13,013 nt of DNA. Origin: an uncultured Spartobacteria bacterium. Lineage in GTDB: Bacteria > Verrucomicrobiota > Verrucomicrobiae > Chthoniobacterales > UBA6821. Numbering within the stretch: the stretch's first letter is position 1; every line of letters starts with the position of its first letter. The stretch is taken from the NCBI GenBank assembly GCA_903919105.1, contig CAIXGT010000189.1, positions 1 to 13,013 of the forward strand, written 5' to 3'. This document shows positions 1-6,927 of this stretch, piece by piece. Under the pieces are notes generated by a model. It was not told the DNA's origin. It ran no database searches and saw only the letters and a list, made by a program, of their open reading frames with translations. The position numbers and the translations under genes are program-made.

Positions 1-1
1 G

Positions 2-1216
2 ATCGGACGCGATACCCGGCGCTCCGGCGGGATGCTCGAGTCAGCTCTTATCGCAGGTCTCAACTCAGTCGGTGCCGATATCCTGCTTACAGGAGTGATC
101 CCGACTCCTGCCGTCGCTTGTTTGGTCACGGAGTTCTCTGCCGCCGGAGGGATTGTCATCTCTGCCTCCCATAATCCTGCGGCGGACAATGGTCTCAAAC
201 TTTTCGGAGCTAACGGCTATAAGCTGGATGACTCTTTGGAAGAACGCTTGGAGGCTCTTATTCTGACCGATGAGATTGATCACGAGCGCTCGCTAGGCGT
301 GGCGCTCGGGATCACATCGAATATTTATGATGCCGCGGAGCGTTACGGGGCGATGGCCAAGGCGAGCGTCCCCGGAATGTCCCTTCATGGCCTGAAGATC
401 GCAATTGATTGTGCCAATGGAGCCTCGTTTCAGACGACCCCCCAGGTGCTGAAGGATCTCGGGGCAACGCTCTCAGTTTTCCATGCGAAGCCCGACGGCA
501 TGAATATCAATGACCGATGCGGAAGCACTCATGCAGATGAGATCAGTCGGTTGGTAAAAGAGACAGGCGCTCAAATCGGCATCTCGCACGATGGGGATGC
601 AGACCGGCTTGTTCTGTGTGACGAAAAGGGGGAGATCGTCGACGGAGATGAGATTCTAGCCATGACGGCGCTGGATGCCCTCCGTCGCGGAACGCTTGCC
701 GGGAAAACGCTGGTAGCCACGGTGATGAGCAATTTTGGACTCGATGAATCGATCGCTGAGGCTGGCGGCACTGTGATCAGAACGACCGTTGGTGACCGCT
801 ACGTGGTCGAAGCGATGCGTGCGGGGAATTTCTCGATCGGCGGTGAGCAGAGCGGCCACTTGATCTTCCGCGATCACGGCACGACAGGAGATGGTCTTAT
901 TGCTGCTCTGCAGGTGCTGCGAATCATGACCGAAAGCGGAAAGCCGCTTAGTGAACTGCGTCGTTGTCTCAAGAAATACCCACAGGCACAACGCAACCTC
1001 TGCGTGAAGGAGAAGCCGCCGCTCGATTCATTGACGGCCGTAGCTGCACTTGTTTCAGAGACGGAAAGAACGCTCGCAGGAAAAGGTCGCATCCTTTTGC
1101 GCTACTCCGGGACCGAGCCAAAAATCCGCCTGCTGATCGAAGGTCCCGACGAGGCGATGATCAATACGGCTGCAGATCGGATCGCCACTGCCCTGACCGC
1201 CGCCATCGGAGCCTAG
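2..1216 (+). CDS. glmM: Phosphoglucosamine mutase GlmM, 5' end outside the window
   Basis: Converts glucosamine-6-phosphate to glucosamine-1-phosphate in the cytoplasm, the step before GlmU in UDP-GlcNAc synthesis for peptidoglycan and LPS. The frame is open from base 2 (IGRDTRRSGG then MLESAL), so the Met at 32 is internal. By comparison with the 445-residue E. coli enzyme about 46 N-terminal residues are missing. Visible motifs in order are the active-site loop SASHNP, whose second Ser (167-169) is the phosphorylated residue and falls at Ser102 in E. coli numbering; the metal loop DGDADR (590-607); the sugar-recognition loop GGEQSGH; and the C-terminal phosphate-binding RYSGTEPKIR. GGEQSGH followed by TTGDG favours GlmM over phosphomannomutase. 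The stop TAG (1214-1216) overlaps the stop of the opposing metalloprotease gene. The upstream partner cannot be seen. Confidence 0.95.
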   Translation: MGRDTRRSGGMLESALIAGLNSVGADILLTGVIPTPAVACLVTEFSAAGGIVISASHNPAADNGLKLFGANGYKLDDSLEERLEALILTDEIDHERSLGVALGITSNIYDAAERYGAMAKASVPGMSLHGLKIAIDCANGASFQTTPQVLKDLGATLSVFHAKPDGMNINDRCGSTHADEISRLVKETGAQIGISHDGDADRLVLCDEKGEIVDGDEILAMTALDALRRGTLAGKTLVATVMSNFGLDESIAEAGGTVIRTTVGDRYVVEAMRAGNFSIGGEQSGHLIFRDHGTTGDGLIAALQVLRIMTESGKPLSELRRCLKKYPQAQRNLCVKEKPPLDSLTAVAALVSETERTLAGKGRILLRYSGTEPKIRLLIEGPDEAMINTAADRIATALTAAIGA

Positions 1217-2145
1217 GCTGCAGGCTTGGGAGATTGGCCGTAGCCGAATCCTTTCCAAAAGTCGCTGATCCAATCCGCGATCCATGTCGTGATCATGCGG
1301 GTGATCTCCACGAAGCTGATCATGTTCTCCACGAAATCATGCCCAAGTGAAGAGAGGGAAATCTCCTTTCCTGTGAGCAGAAGCAGTCCGGTGATGATGA
1401 GGAGATTGATCAGGTAGATGATTAGCAGGGAAAAAAACGTTCCTCCGTAGTGAAGATCCGGCTGGCCCTTGGCGATCAGGAGGCAAGTGAAGACGAGATG
1501 AAAAGCGAGTGTGAATCCCAGTAGCAGAAACAGTACCCAGCGGTAAGGGCTGAGATCCGCCGCCAGGGACGCCGCCCCGTAGAGGGTCACCACCAGAAGG
1601 CTGTAGAGCGGGAAGAAGTATGGGGCGAGAGCTATCCAAGTATTCACCCTGTCGGTGAGGACGTGGCCTCCGTCCAGGCTGACGTGAAAATGATCGGCTA
1701 CACTACCACCGAAGAGTTTAACCCAGATTGCATGGGTCATCTCGTGCCCGAAGACATAGGGCCACATCAGGATCTCACGGGGAACGATAAAGAACAGGAT
1801 GCCAAAAAGGATCATCCCGGCGGCAAAGCATCCGAATGACTGCGTGGCCAGCAGGCCGTGTTGAATGGAAGTGGTGAAGGCTTGGAAAAAGGTCTCGGTC
1901 AAGATCAGCGCAACAGGCAGAAGAAAGAGTCCAATGATGAACTTAACCCAAGACTTGGGAATGGTCGCGGCACTCTCATTGCCGTGAAGGAGTTGGTCGT
2001 TAGCCGAGGTCGTCTCATCTCGGTCGAAAAGATCCGAAGAGTCGTCCGTTGTTGTCGAGACGCGGAAGCGACGGGGGGGGTTGCGGGCATTTTTCCCCGT
2101 TGATCGGCTGTCGCCCTTTCTCTGTGGAGAAGAAGGGCGTGCCAC
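1213..2145 (-). CDS. Membrane zinc metalloprotease, M50 (site-2-protease)-like
   Basis: A 310-residue polytopic membrane protein. Residues 1-64 are polar and of low complexity, rich in Ser, Arg and Asp. They are followed by about five hydrophobic segments, near residues 66-90, 104-131, 170-192, 202-224 and 235-257, and an amphipathic tail. The second hydrophobic segment leads into GHEMTH (H134, E135, H138), the HExxH zinc motif placed at a membrane boundary as in M50 proteases. Downstream APYFFP and QPD (D230) are candidates for the rest of the active site; D230 as third ligand is my inference. There is no PDZ domain. Substrate unknown. The gene follows efp by 21 bases and probably shares its transcript. 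The start is GTG (2143-2145) without a clear ribosome-binding site. A run of eight C (2073-2080) early in the gene makes the N-terminus uncertain: an ATG at 2090 with GGGGA just upstream is out of frame by one base. Confidence 0.7.
   Translation of the reverse strand: MARPSSPQRKGDSRSTGKNARNPPRRFRVSTTTDDSSDLFDRDETTSANDQLLHGNESAATIPKSWVKFIIGLFLLPVALILTETFFQAFTTSIQHGLLATQSFGCFAAGMILFGILFFIVPREILMWPYVFGHEMTHAIWVKLFGGSVADHFHVSLDGGHVLTDRVNTWIALAPYFFPLYSLLVVTLYGAASLAADLSPYRWVLFLLLGFTLAFHLVFTCLLIAKGQPDLHYGGTFFSLLIIYLINLLIITGLLLLTGKEISLSSLGHDFVENMISFVEITRMITTWIADWISDFWKGFGYGQSPKPAA
2073..2080 (-). repeat. C8 homopolymer in the 5' end of the M50-like gene
   Basis: Eight consecutive G on the + strand, which is C8 in the coding strand, spanning codons 22-25 (Asn-Pro-Pro-Arg) of the metalloprotease. 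It is the longest single-base run I noticed in the window. Tracts of this kind can slip during replication or be miscounted in sequencing. Nine C would put the ATG at 2090 in frame with the rest of the protein. Confidence 0.9.
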
Positions 2146-2166
2146 GCGTCGGTGAGGTTACGCTTC

Positions 2167-2724
2167 TTAGGCGCGGCCCATATAGGCGCCGGTCCGGGTG
2201 TCGACCTTGACGATCTCACCCTCCTTGATGAAGAGGGGAACTTGGATCACCTTGCCGGTCTCGAGGGTGGCGGTCTTCATCACATTGCTGGAAGAGTCGC
2301 CCTTCACTCCCTCGGGAGATTCGGTCACCTTGATATTGGCCGAGGCGGGAAGCTCTACGGAGACTGCGCGGCCCTCGACATAGAGGATTTCCACCTGCAT
2401 GTTCTCGACGAGGAAGTCCTTGGCGTCACCGAGTAGGGCGGCCTGAAGAGTGATGGTCTCGAAGGTATCGGGGTCCATGAAATTATAGCCATCCTGGTCG
2501 GCGTAACTGAAGTCCAGCTTTGTACGATGGACTTCGACAAGCTCGACCTTCTCCGTTGAGGCAAAACGGACATCCGCCGACTTGCCGGTGCCGATATAGC
2601 GGATGATAAGCTGAACGAAAGCGCGGAGGTTGCCGGGTGTGCGGTGGGTGACTTCAAGGACGATAGCAGCGTTGCTGTTGTACTTGATTGCCATTCCTTT
2701 GCGGAGGTCGTTTGCGAGTGCCAT
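2167..2724 (-). CDS. efp: Elongation factor P (variant tip loop PGNLR)
   Basis: EF-P binds ribosomes stalled at consecutive prolines and promotes peptide-bond formation. The 185-residue product has the full three-domain family length: KOW-like N domain (MALANDLRKG onward), a middle OB domain (FMDPDTFETI near residue 100), and a C-terminal OB domain ending KEGEIVKVDTRTGAYMGRA. I chose the ATG at 2722-2724 because family members start just before the N-DLRKG segment; a longer ATG at 2772 would lie inside kdsD. The tip loop that normally carries the modified residue (PGKG, Lys34 in E. coli) reads PGNLRAF, so Asn32 sits in the Lys position and an Arg follows two residues later. No Lys- or Arg-modifying enzyme gene is visible nearby. 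The leader before the ATG is pyrimidine-rich and has no Shine-Dalgarno. The gene is 25 bases after kdsD and probably cotranscribed with it. Confidence 0.95.
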   Translation of the reverse strand: MALANDLRKGMAIKYNSNAAIVLEVTHRTPGNLRAFVQLIIRYIGTGKSADVRFASTEKVELVEVHRTKLDFSYADQDGYNFMDPDTFETITLQAALLGDAKDFLVENMQVEILYVEGRAVSVELPASANIKVTESPEGVKGDSSSNVMKTATLETGKVIQVPLFIKEGEIVKVDTRTGAYMGRA

Positions 2725-2749
2725 GATGTCGTGGAGTGAAGGGTGGAGA

Positions 2750-3721
2750 TTAAATGAGTTTGAGTCGGGCAAGATCCTGAGAGTCGACCACGCCCAAGGG
2801 GTTCCCCTTAGTATCCGTGACCACGAGATCGTCTATCCGATGATGTTCTAGCACCATCAGAACCTCGGCGGCAAGTTTGTCGGCATGGATAGTGACGGGG
2901 CTTTGGGTCATCACCTCCCCCACGGGTCGGGTTCCTATCTGCGGATCGGTGGGGAACCTGCGGGCAAAATCACCGTGGGTAAAGATGCCGGCAAGCTGAC
3001 CATCTGCGGTCACGACCAGGGCGGCACCGGCCCGCTTCTTGGTGAGTTCACGCAAGACCTCGACAACCGGGTCGTTGATCTTGACGATCGCCGCTTCTTC
3101 GCCGCCTCGCATGATATCCCGCACCTTGAGAAGGAGGGAGCGGCCTAGTTGGCCGGCCGGGTGGTATCGGGCGAAATCCTCCCGTGTGAAGCCCCTCTCC
3201 TCAAGGAGAACCATGGCAAGCGCATCACCCAGAGCCAGCATGACGGTCGTGCTGGAGGTGGGAGCGAGGTTGTGGGGACAGGCCTCCTGAGTAACGGAGA
3301 CATCTAGGACGACGTCGCTGGCTTTCGCAAGGGAGGAGGTTTTTCCTCCGGTCAACGAGATCTTTTTCACGTCGAATCGAGTGAGGGCAGGCAGGATGCG
3401 GAGCAGTTCCTGCGTCTCCCCACTGTAGCTGAGTGTCAGGATGACATCCCCGTCGGAGATCATTCCGAGATCACCATGGAGGGCGTTGAGCGAATTGAGC
3501 ACCACGGCAGATGCGCCCGTGCTGGTAAGGGTCGCGGCGATTTTCTCACCGATATGACCTGACTTGCCTACCCCCAGGACGACGATTTTCCCCCGGCGTT
3601 CAATGGCCTCGCGCAGGAGGGTCACCGCTGCAGCAAAGCTGCCGTCCAGACGCTCGGAGAGGCGCTGCAGTTCGTCGATTTCGATTGAGAGAACGCGCCG
3701 TGCACGCTCGAGGGAATCCAT
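2750..3721 (-). CDS. kdsD: D-arabinose 5-phosphate isomerase (KdsD/KpsF/GutQ family)
   Basis: Interconverts ribulose-5-phosphate and arabinose-5-phosphate, the first committed step toward Kdo for LPS. The 323-residue product has an N-terminal SIS sugar-isomerase domain and two C-terminal CBS domains (about 204-260 and 268-322). Residues matching the E. coli catalytic set are all present with a constant offset of six: K53 (GVGKSGHIG), H82 (LHGDLGM), E105 (SGETQE) and H187 (YHPAGQLG). I prefer the ATG at 3719-3721, preceded by a weak GCGGGA. A TTG at 3755-3757 would add 12 residues and cannot be excluded. It is the first gene of the leftward kdsD-efp-metalloprotease run. GutQ-type and capsule-type (KpsF) paralogues share this architecture, so the exact physiological role is inferred from general conservation and from the nearby glycosyltransferases. 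The Kdo genes kdsA, kdsB and kdsC are not in the window. Confidence 0.92.
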   Translation of the reverse strand: MDSLERARRVLSIEIDELQRLSERLDGSFAAAVTLLREAIERRGKIVVLGVGKSGHIGEKIAATLTSTGASAVVLNSLNALHGDLGMISDGDVILTLSYSGETQELLRILPALTRFDVKKISLTGGKTSSLAKASDVVLDVSVTQEACPHNLAPTSSTTVMLALGDALAMVLLEERGFTREDFARYHPAGQLGRSLLLKVRDIMRGGEEAAIVKINDPVVEVLRELTKKRAGAALVVTADGQLAGIFTHGDFARRFPTDPQIGTRPVGEVMTQSPVTIHADKLAAEVLMVLEHHRIDDLVVTDTKGNPLGVVDSQDLARLKLI

Positions 3722-3845
3722 TCCCGCAGTCTGAATGGTTCCGTGGCCAATGATCAACGCTGAAGCAGCAATGTCGTGAGATAGAATGGAAGAGGTTGGC
3801 TCGGGAGGCTTGCCCCTTGCTCCGAAAGGCGGCTAAGGTACGTTC
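3722..3845. promoter_or_regulatory. Divergent intergenic region between kdsD and the small exported protein
   Basis: This 124-base gap must hold the promoter of the leftward kdsD run and probably that of the rightward 3846 gene. TAGAAT at 3782-3787 resembles a -10 hexamer for the + strand, but I see no good -35 at the right distance. No convincing box is seen for the minus strand. TAAGG at 3834-3838, about seven bases before the ATG, is one of the few ribosome-binding-like sequences in the window. Confidence 0.3.
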
Positions 3846-4169
3846 ATGAACGGCAAGCTCTTTCGCCCAATTCTCTTCGTTGCCGCCCTTCTGATAGCTG
3901 CTTCTGGCATTGCCCAGCAGGCCGCTTCGGATGCCTCCTTTGTGGCGTCCAAGCCCAAAAAGACCAAGGTCGAGGCCAACCCGATCGAGAATCCAGCTCC
4001 CTATGACATCACCGGCGTGGTGGCCCAGGCTTTCAAGATGAAGAAACCGCTACAGTTGGTGAATCCCCTCGCGCCGAGGAAATATGGCGATGGTCATGAC
4101 GACATCACTTGGGATCCCGATAATCCGGAGAAACCGAAGGGTATCATCCTATTCGGTTTCCAGTGGTAG
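3846..4169 (+). CDS. Small exported protein of unknown function
   Basis: A 107-residue protein that I do not recognise. It opens with a signal-peptide-like segment: a positive N-terminus (MNGKLFR), a hydrophobic core (about residues 8-20, PILFVAALLIAAS), then GIAQQA as a possible cleavage region. It lacks the LxxC lipobox, so it is not an obvious lipoprotein. The mature part is short and basic at first (SKPKKTKVE), contains an NPLAPRKYGDG segment followed by an acidic stretch (DDITWDPDNPEKP), and ends in a hydrophobic-aromatic ILFGFQW. The start has TAAGG at a workable distance upstream. The glycosyltransferase gene follows after 40 bases on the same strand, so cotranscription is likely. A periplasmic or outer-membrane location is inferred from the signal sequence only. 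Confidence 0.75.
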   Translation: MNGKLFRPILFVAALLIAASGIAQQAASDASFVASKPKKTKVEANPIENPAPYDITGVVAQAFKMKKPLQLVNPLAPRKYGDGHDDITWDPDNPEKPKGIILFGFQW

Positions 4170-4209
4170 GGTTGTTGGTTTCAGGCAAGGCAGGTACGGC
4201 CGGATAGTT

Positions 4210-5349
4210 ATGAAGCAGGCCACGCAGCAGCCGGCTAAACCGGTAAGGGTTGCCTTTCTTTTCGTCTCGATGCCGGTCGGAGGTGCCGAAGATTTTCTCC
4301 TCTCAGCGAGCAAATACCTTCCGCCGGGTATTGAGGCGCGCTTTGTCTGCCTGCGAAATCTCGGAGTGCTCGGTGAGGAGGCCAAGTTGGCAGGTCTTCC
4401 GATCGATGTGGTTCCTGTCTTCCCTACCAAGAGAATGAACCCCTTCGGGATGCTACGGCTTGCCCGGTGGTTCCGTGAGAACGGGATCGATGTCATCCAC
4501 GCGCAGTCGTATCATGACCAACTCTTCGGGGTTATCGCGGCTAAGTTAGCCGGCATTCGATCGATCGTGCATCAGCAGAAAACCTTTCTGGAGCTTAAGG
4601 GAAGGAAGGGCTTTTTCATGCGGTATATCTACCGCTGGGCCGACCATGTGATCGCCCTCTCGGAAGAGACTCGTCGCGATCTGATCGCTGCCTTCGGTCT
4701 CGAGACCGAGGAGGTTTCCGTCGTCCCGAATGCGATCGACCCCGCGGTTTTCCGCCCGGTTGAGGATAGGCCCGCAGTTCGCTCCACTCTGGGAATAGAC
4801 CCCAAGGAATTCCTTGTCGGCTCCGTGGCCTCCCTTCATTCCACCAAGAATCATCAGGCCACGATCGGCGCCATGGCTTTACTCGTGAAGCGGGGAACTG
4901 AGCTGCCGAAGTTTATGCTTTTCGGAGAGGGGCAGGACCGCCCGGTGCTGGAGAACGGAATTCGGGAGCATCAGCTTGAGGGGCACCTGATTCTGGCCGG
5001 AAGGAAGCGCCCCGTGGCCCCATGGCTCCAGTCTCTGGATCTCTTCGTTCTGGCATCCCATTGGGAGGGGCAGCCGCTGGCCTTGCTGCAGGCGCTCGAT
5101 TGCCGGATTCCTATTCTAGCCAGTCGTATTGAAGGGAACACCGCGTTGCTGAGCGAAGAGCACCCGGGTCTTTTTGAACCGACCGACCATGCTACCTATG
5201 CGGAGCTGCTGGAGCGGGCCGTTAACGATGAGGCCTTCAGGCAATCGCTGCTCGAGTTCCAGGAAAAGTTGCCAAGGCCCTCGTTGCCCAAGTTGAGCTT
5301 GCAGCTCGCGGAACTCTACGAGCGGCTTGCGGCCAAAGCCTCAGCCTAA
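4210..5349 (+). CDS. Glycosyltransferase family 4, cytoplasmic, acceptor unknown
   Basis: A 379-residue GT-B fold transferase that probably adds a sugar from a nucleotide donor to a lipid-linked or LPS-core acceptor at the inner membrane face. The N-terminal Rossmann half has VAFLFVSMPVGGAE (residues 14-27), the glycine loop typical of GT4. The C-terminal half holds VGSVASLHSTKNH (203-215), FGEGQD (238-243) and SHWEGQPLALLQAL (283-296). That last motif is the EX7E element of retaining GT4 enzymes, with E286 present but Gln294 where the second Glu is usual. I start at the ATG at 4210, where the family's N-terminal strand begins; the open frame continues upstream into the previous gene, but that part is non-homologous in character. 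No strong ribosome-binding site. It converges on the GT9 gene with only three bases between stop codons. Confidence 0.85.
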   Translation: MKQATQQPAKPVRVAFLFVSMPVGGAEDFLLSASKYLPPGIEARFVCLRNLGVLGEEAKLAGLPIDVVPVFPTKRMNPFGMLRLARWFRENGIDVIHAQSYHDQLFGVIAAKLAGIRSIVHQQKTFLELKGRKGFFMRYIYRWADHVIALSEETRRDLIAAFGLETEEVSVVPNAIDPAVFRPVEDRPAVRSTLGIDPKEFLVGSVASLHSTKNHQATIGAMALLVKRGTELPKFMLFGEGQDRPVLENGIREHQLEGHLILAGRKRPVAPWLQSLDLFVLASHWEGQPLALLQALDCRIPILASRIEGNTALLSEEHPGLFEPTDHATYAELLERAVNDEAFRQSLLEFQEKLPRPSLPKLSLQLAELYERLAAKASA

Positions 5350-5352
5350 ACC

Positions 5353-6393
5353 TTAGACTCTCTCCGCAAGCATCGACTCAATGGCCTCCGTGACCATGGG
5401 AACGCTGATCTCCTGCATGAGTTGCTCGCCGGGAAGCTGATAGCGCTCGGTCTCAAGCATGGTGTTTTTGGAACGGACAACCCGGTGGGAACATTTCCAA
5501 GGTTGGAACTGATACGCTGGCGGGTGACCGAAGAGGACAACGGAGGGGCATTGGACGGCCGCCGCCAAATGCATCGCCGCCGTGTCGACGCCCGCAAAGA
5601 GTGAGGCTGGGCCGAGTAGGGTCGCAAGCTGCGCCCATGACAGCTTCCCTTCCGTGGAGAGAACCCGGCCCTCAAAGCTTTCGCAGAGTATGGAGGCCTC
5701 CGCGATCTCACGGGGATTCGGCCCGCAGCTGATCACGACCTGCGGGAATCTTTTCAGGAGTGTGGCGATCACCTGCTTCCAGCGATCCAAGGGCCAGGAT
5801 TTGGAAGACCAGCGGGTGGCGGCATGGACCACCGCGTAGGAACTCGTGATCGTACTTTCTAGGGGGGCGGGCCGCATGGCTTCTCGTGCGAAACGCATCG
5901 GAGGTGGTTCCTCGGGCAGCCCAAGTGTTTCCCGAACAGCGTTGTAGTCGCGGAGCACTTGATGCACCGGACCATGGCCGGTGATGACGAGTCGGTTGAA
6001 GCGTTTTTTCCAAGATGTGGAGAGAGGGATTCCCTCAGGCCTTTCGTAGCTGTTCGTGCAGCGGATCTTTGCGCGACTGGCCGTGCAGAGAACCCTTCCC
6101 CTGTTGTTATCTCCCAACTCGAAGGCATAGTCGAAGCGAGTGCCTGCGATCACTGCAAGCGTGACGAGATCCTTGCCGAAATCACTCCAGGTACGGCGAC
6201 CCTCCTCTGGTCGGGCAGTGGTGACTATCCGGTCGATCTCGGGGCATCCGGCCAGTATTCCTTCTGTGCCTCGGCGTGCGGCAACCCAGATCTCGGCATT
6301 AGGAAATTTTCCCTTGGTAGCAACAAGGGTCGGCGTGAGCAGAAGGTTGTCGCCGATATGTAGCAGCTTCGTGAAAAGAATCCGCATCGGCAT
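5353..6393 (-). CDS. Glycosyltransferase family 9, heptosyltransferase-like (RfaQ-like)
   Basis: A 346-residue GT-B transferase of the ADP-heptose:LPS heptosyltransferase family, acting on the LPS inner core at the cytoplasmic side of the inner membrane. The N-terminus MRILFTKLLHIGDNLLLTP (residues 3-21) has the IGD-LL-TP signature, closest in style to RfaQ (heptosyltransferase III). The C-terminal half has the AATRWSSKSWPLDRW segment (191-205) and the GT9 donor-site signature GVDTAAMHLAAA (268-279), followed by PSVVLFG (283-289). The ATG at 6393 or the one two codons later (6387) could be used. The gene lies 18 bases after uspA on the same strand and probably belongs to its transcript. Donor and acceptor cannot be read from the sequence; ADP-heptose is the family norm. 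Confidence 0.88.
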   Translation of the reverse strand: MPMRILFTKLLHIGDNLLLTPTLVATKGKFPNAEIWVAARRGTEGILAGCPEIDRIVTTARPEEGRRTWSDFGKDLVTLAVIAGTRFDYAFELGDNNRGRVLCTASRAKIRCTNSYERPEGIPLSTSWKKRFNRLVITGHGPVHQVLRDYNAVRETLGLPEEPPPMRFAREAMRPAPLESTITSSYAVVHAATRWSSKSWPLDRWKQVIATLLKRFPQVVISCGPNPREIAEASILCESFEGRVLSTEGKLSWAQLATLLGPASLFAGVDTAAMHLAAAVQCPSVVLFGHPPAYQFQPWKCSHRVVRSKNTMLETERYQLPGEQLMQEISVPMVTEAIESMLAERV

Positions 6394-6411
6394 GCCTGCT
6401 CTTGCCTCTGA

Positions 6412-6861
6412 TTAGAGGGCGTGAACTGGGATCACGGTGACCGGGACACGCGACTTGTGCAGAACCGAGGTCACCACGCTTCCGCTGAAGAGTTGGTAGA
6501 CCGAACCGTGGCCATGGGATCCGAGGATTATCATCGTGGCTTGATTGGACTCGGCTTGGCCAATGATCTCGTCGACCGGGAGTGAGACGACAGCCACACT
6601 TTCGACAGTGAGTCCTTTGGCACGGAGTGGCGCCGCGAACTGCTCTAGGCGCTCCTTAACAAGATTCAAATCCTCAGACTCCATCGGAATCGGCGCCGTG
6701 ATCACATCCATGGCGGCACCTACCGGAACATACGCGGCGACAGGTTCAACGACATTTAGGAGCACCAAGCGGGCGTTCATAGATGCAGCTAGCTCCGCCG
6801 CACCATCCACGACTTTCTGGGAGATCGAGCTGAAATCAATTGCTGTAAGAATGGTTTTCAT
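6412..6861 (-). CDS. Universal stress protein, UspA family, ATP-binding type
   Basis: A single-domain, 149-residue cytoplasmic universal stress protein. It opens with the family strand KTILTAIDFS (residues 2-11), including the Asp that contacts adenine, and ends with the nucleotide motif G-2x-G-9x-G-S, seen complete in the GSHGHGSVYQLFSGS segment. This predicts the ATP-binding subclass rather than the non-binding UspA/UspC subclass. It closes with VPVTVIPV, typical of the last strand. The role is usually stress survival by an unclear mechanism; nothing here ties it to a pathway. It is transcribed divergently from rarA across 66 bases, and the GT9 gene follows after 18 bases. No Shine-Dalgarno precedes the ATG at 6861. 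Confidence 0.93.
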   Translation of the reverse strand: MKTILTAIDFSSISQKVVDGAAELAASMNARLVLLNVVEPVAAYVPVGAAMDVITAPIPMESEDLNLVKERLEQFAAPLRAKGLTVESVAVVSLPVDEIIGQAESNQATMIILGSHGHGSVYQLFSGSVVTSVLHKSRVPVTVIPVHAL

Positions 6862-6892
6862 ACGGGTTCAGCATGGAATGGAGGCGGTTGCC

Positions 6893-6921
6893 TTGCCAGT
6901 CAAATGAGCTTTCCTTAGAGT
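6893..6921 (+). promoter_or_regulatory. Candidate sigma-70-type promoter of rarA, predicting a leaderless mRNA
   Basis: TTGCCA (6893-6898) and TAGAGT (6916-6921) match the -35 and -10 consensus at five and four of six positions with the optimal 17-base spacer. A start seven bases past the -10 falls on the A of the rarA ATG (6928). On the minus strand TTGACT (complement of 6898-6903) is a five-of-six -35 candidate for uspA, overlapping the rarA -35; its -10 is poor. Sigma specificity of this organism is assumed. Confidence 0.4.
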
Positions 6922-6927
6922 AAGCAA

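Noticed and set aside
2725..2772. Upstream ATG (2772) for efp
   Set aside because: It would add 16 residues not seen in EF-P and overlap the kdsD coding end. The ATG at 2724 matches the family.
3039..3290. Small open frames on the + strand opposite kdsD
   Set aside because: They are shadows of the intact kdsD gene, without family motifs or initiation signals.
3722..3757. TTG start for kdsD
   Set aside because: The catalytic residues keep a fixed offset with either start. The ATG at 3721 is the simpler choice, and the TTG has no better ribosome-binding site.
4084..4209. Longer N-terminus for the GT4 gene starting inside the exported-protein gene
   Set aside because: The extra 42 residues are not glycosyltransferase-like. 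The family fold begins at VRVAFLFV, shortly after the ATG at 4210.
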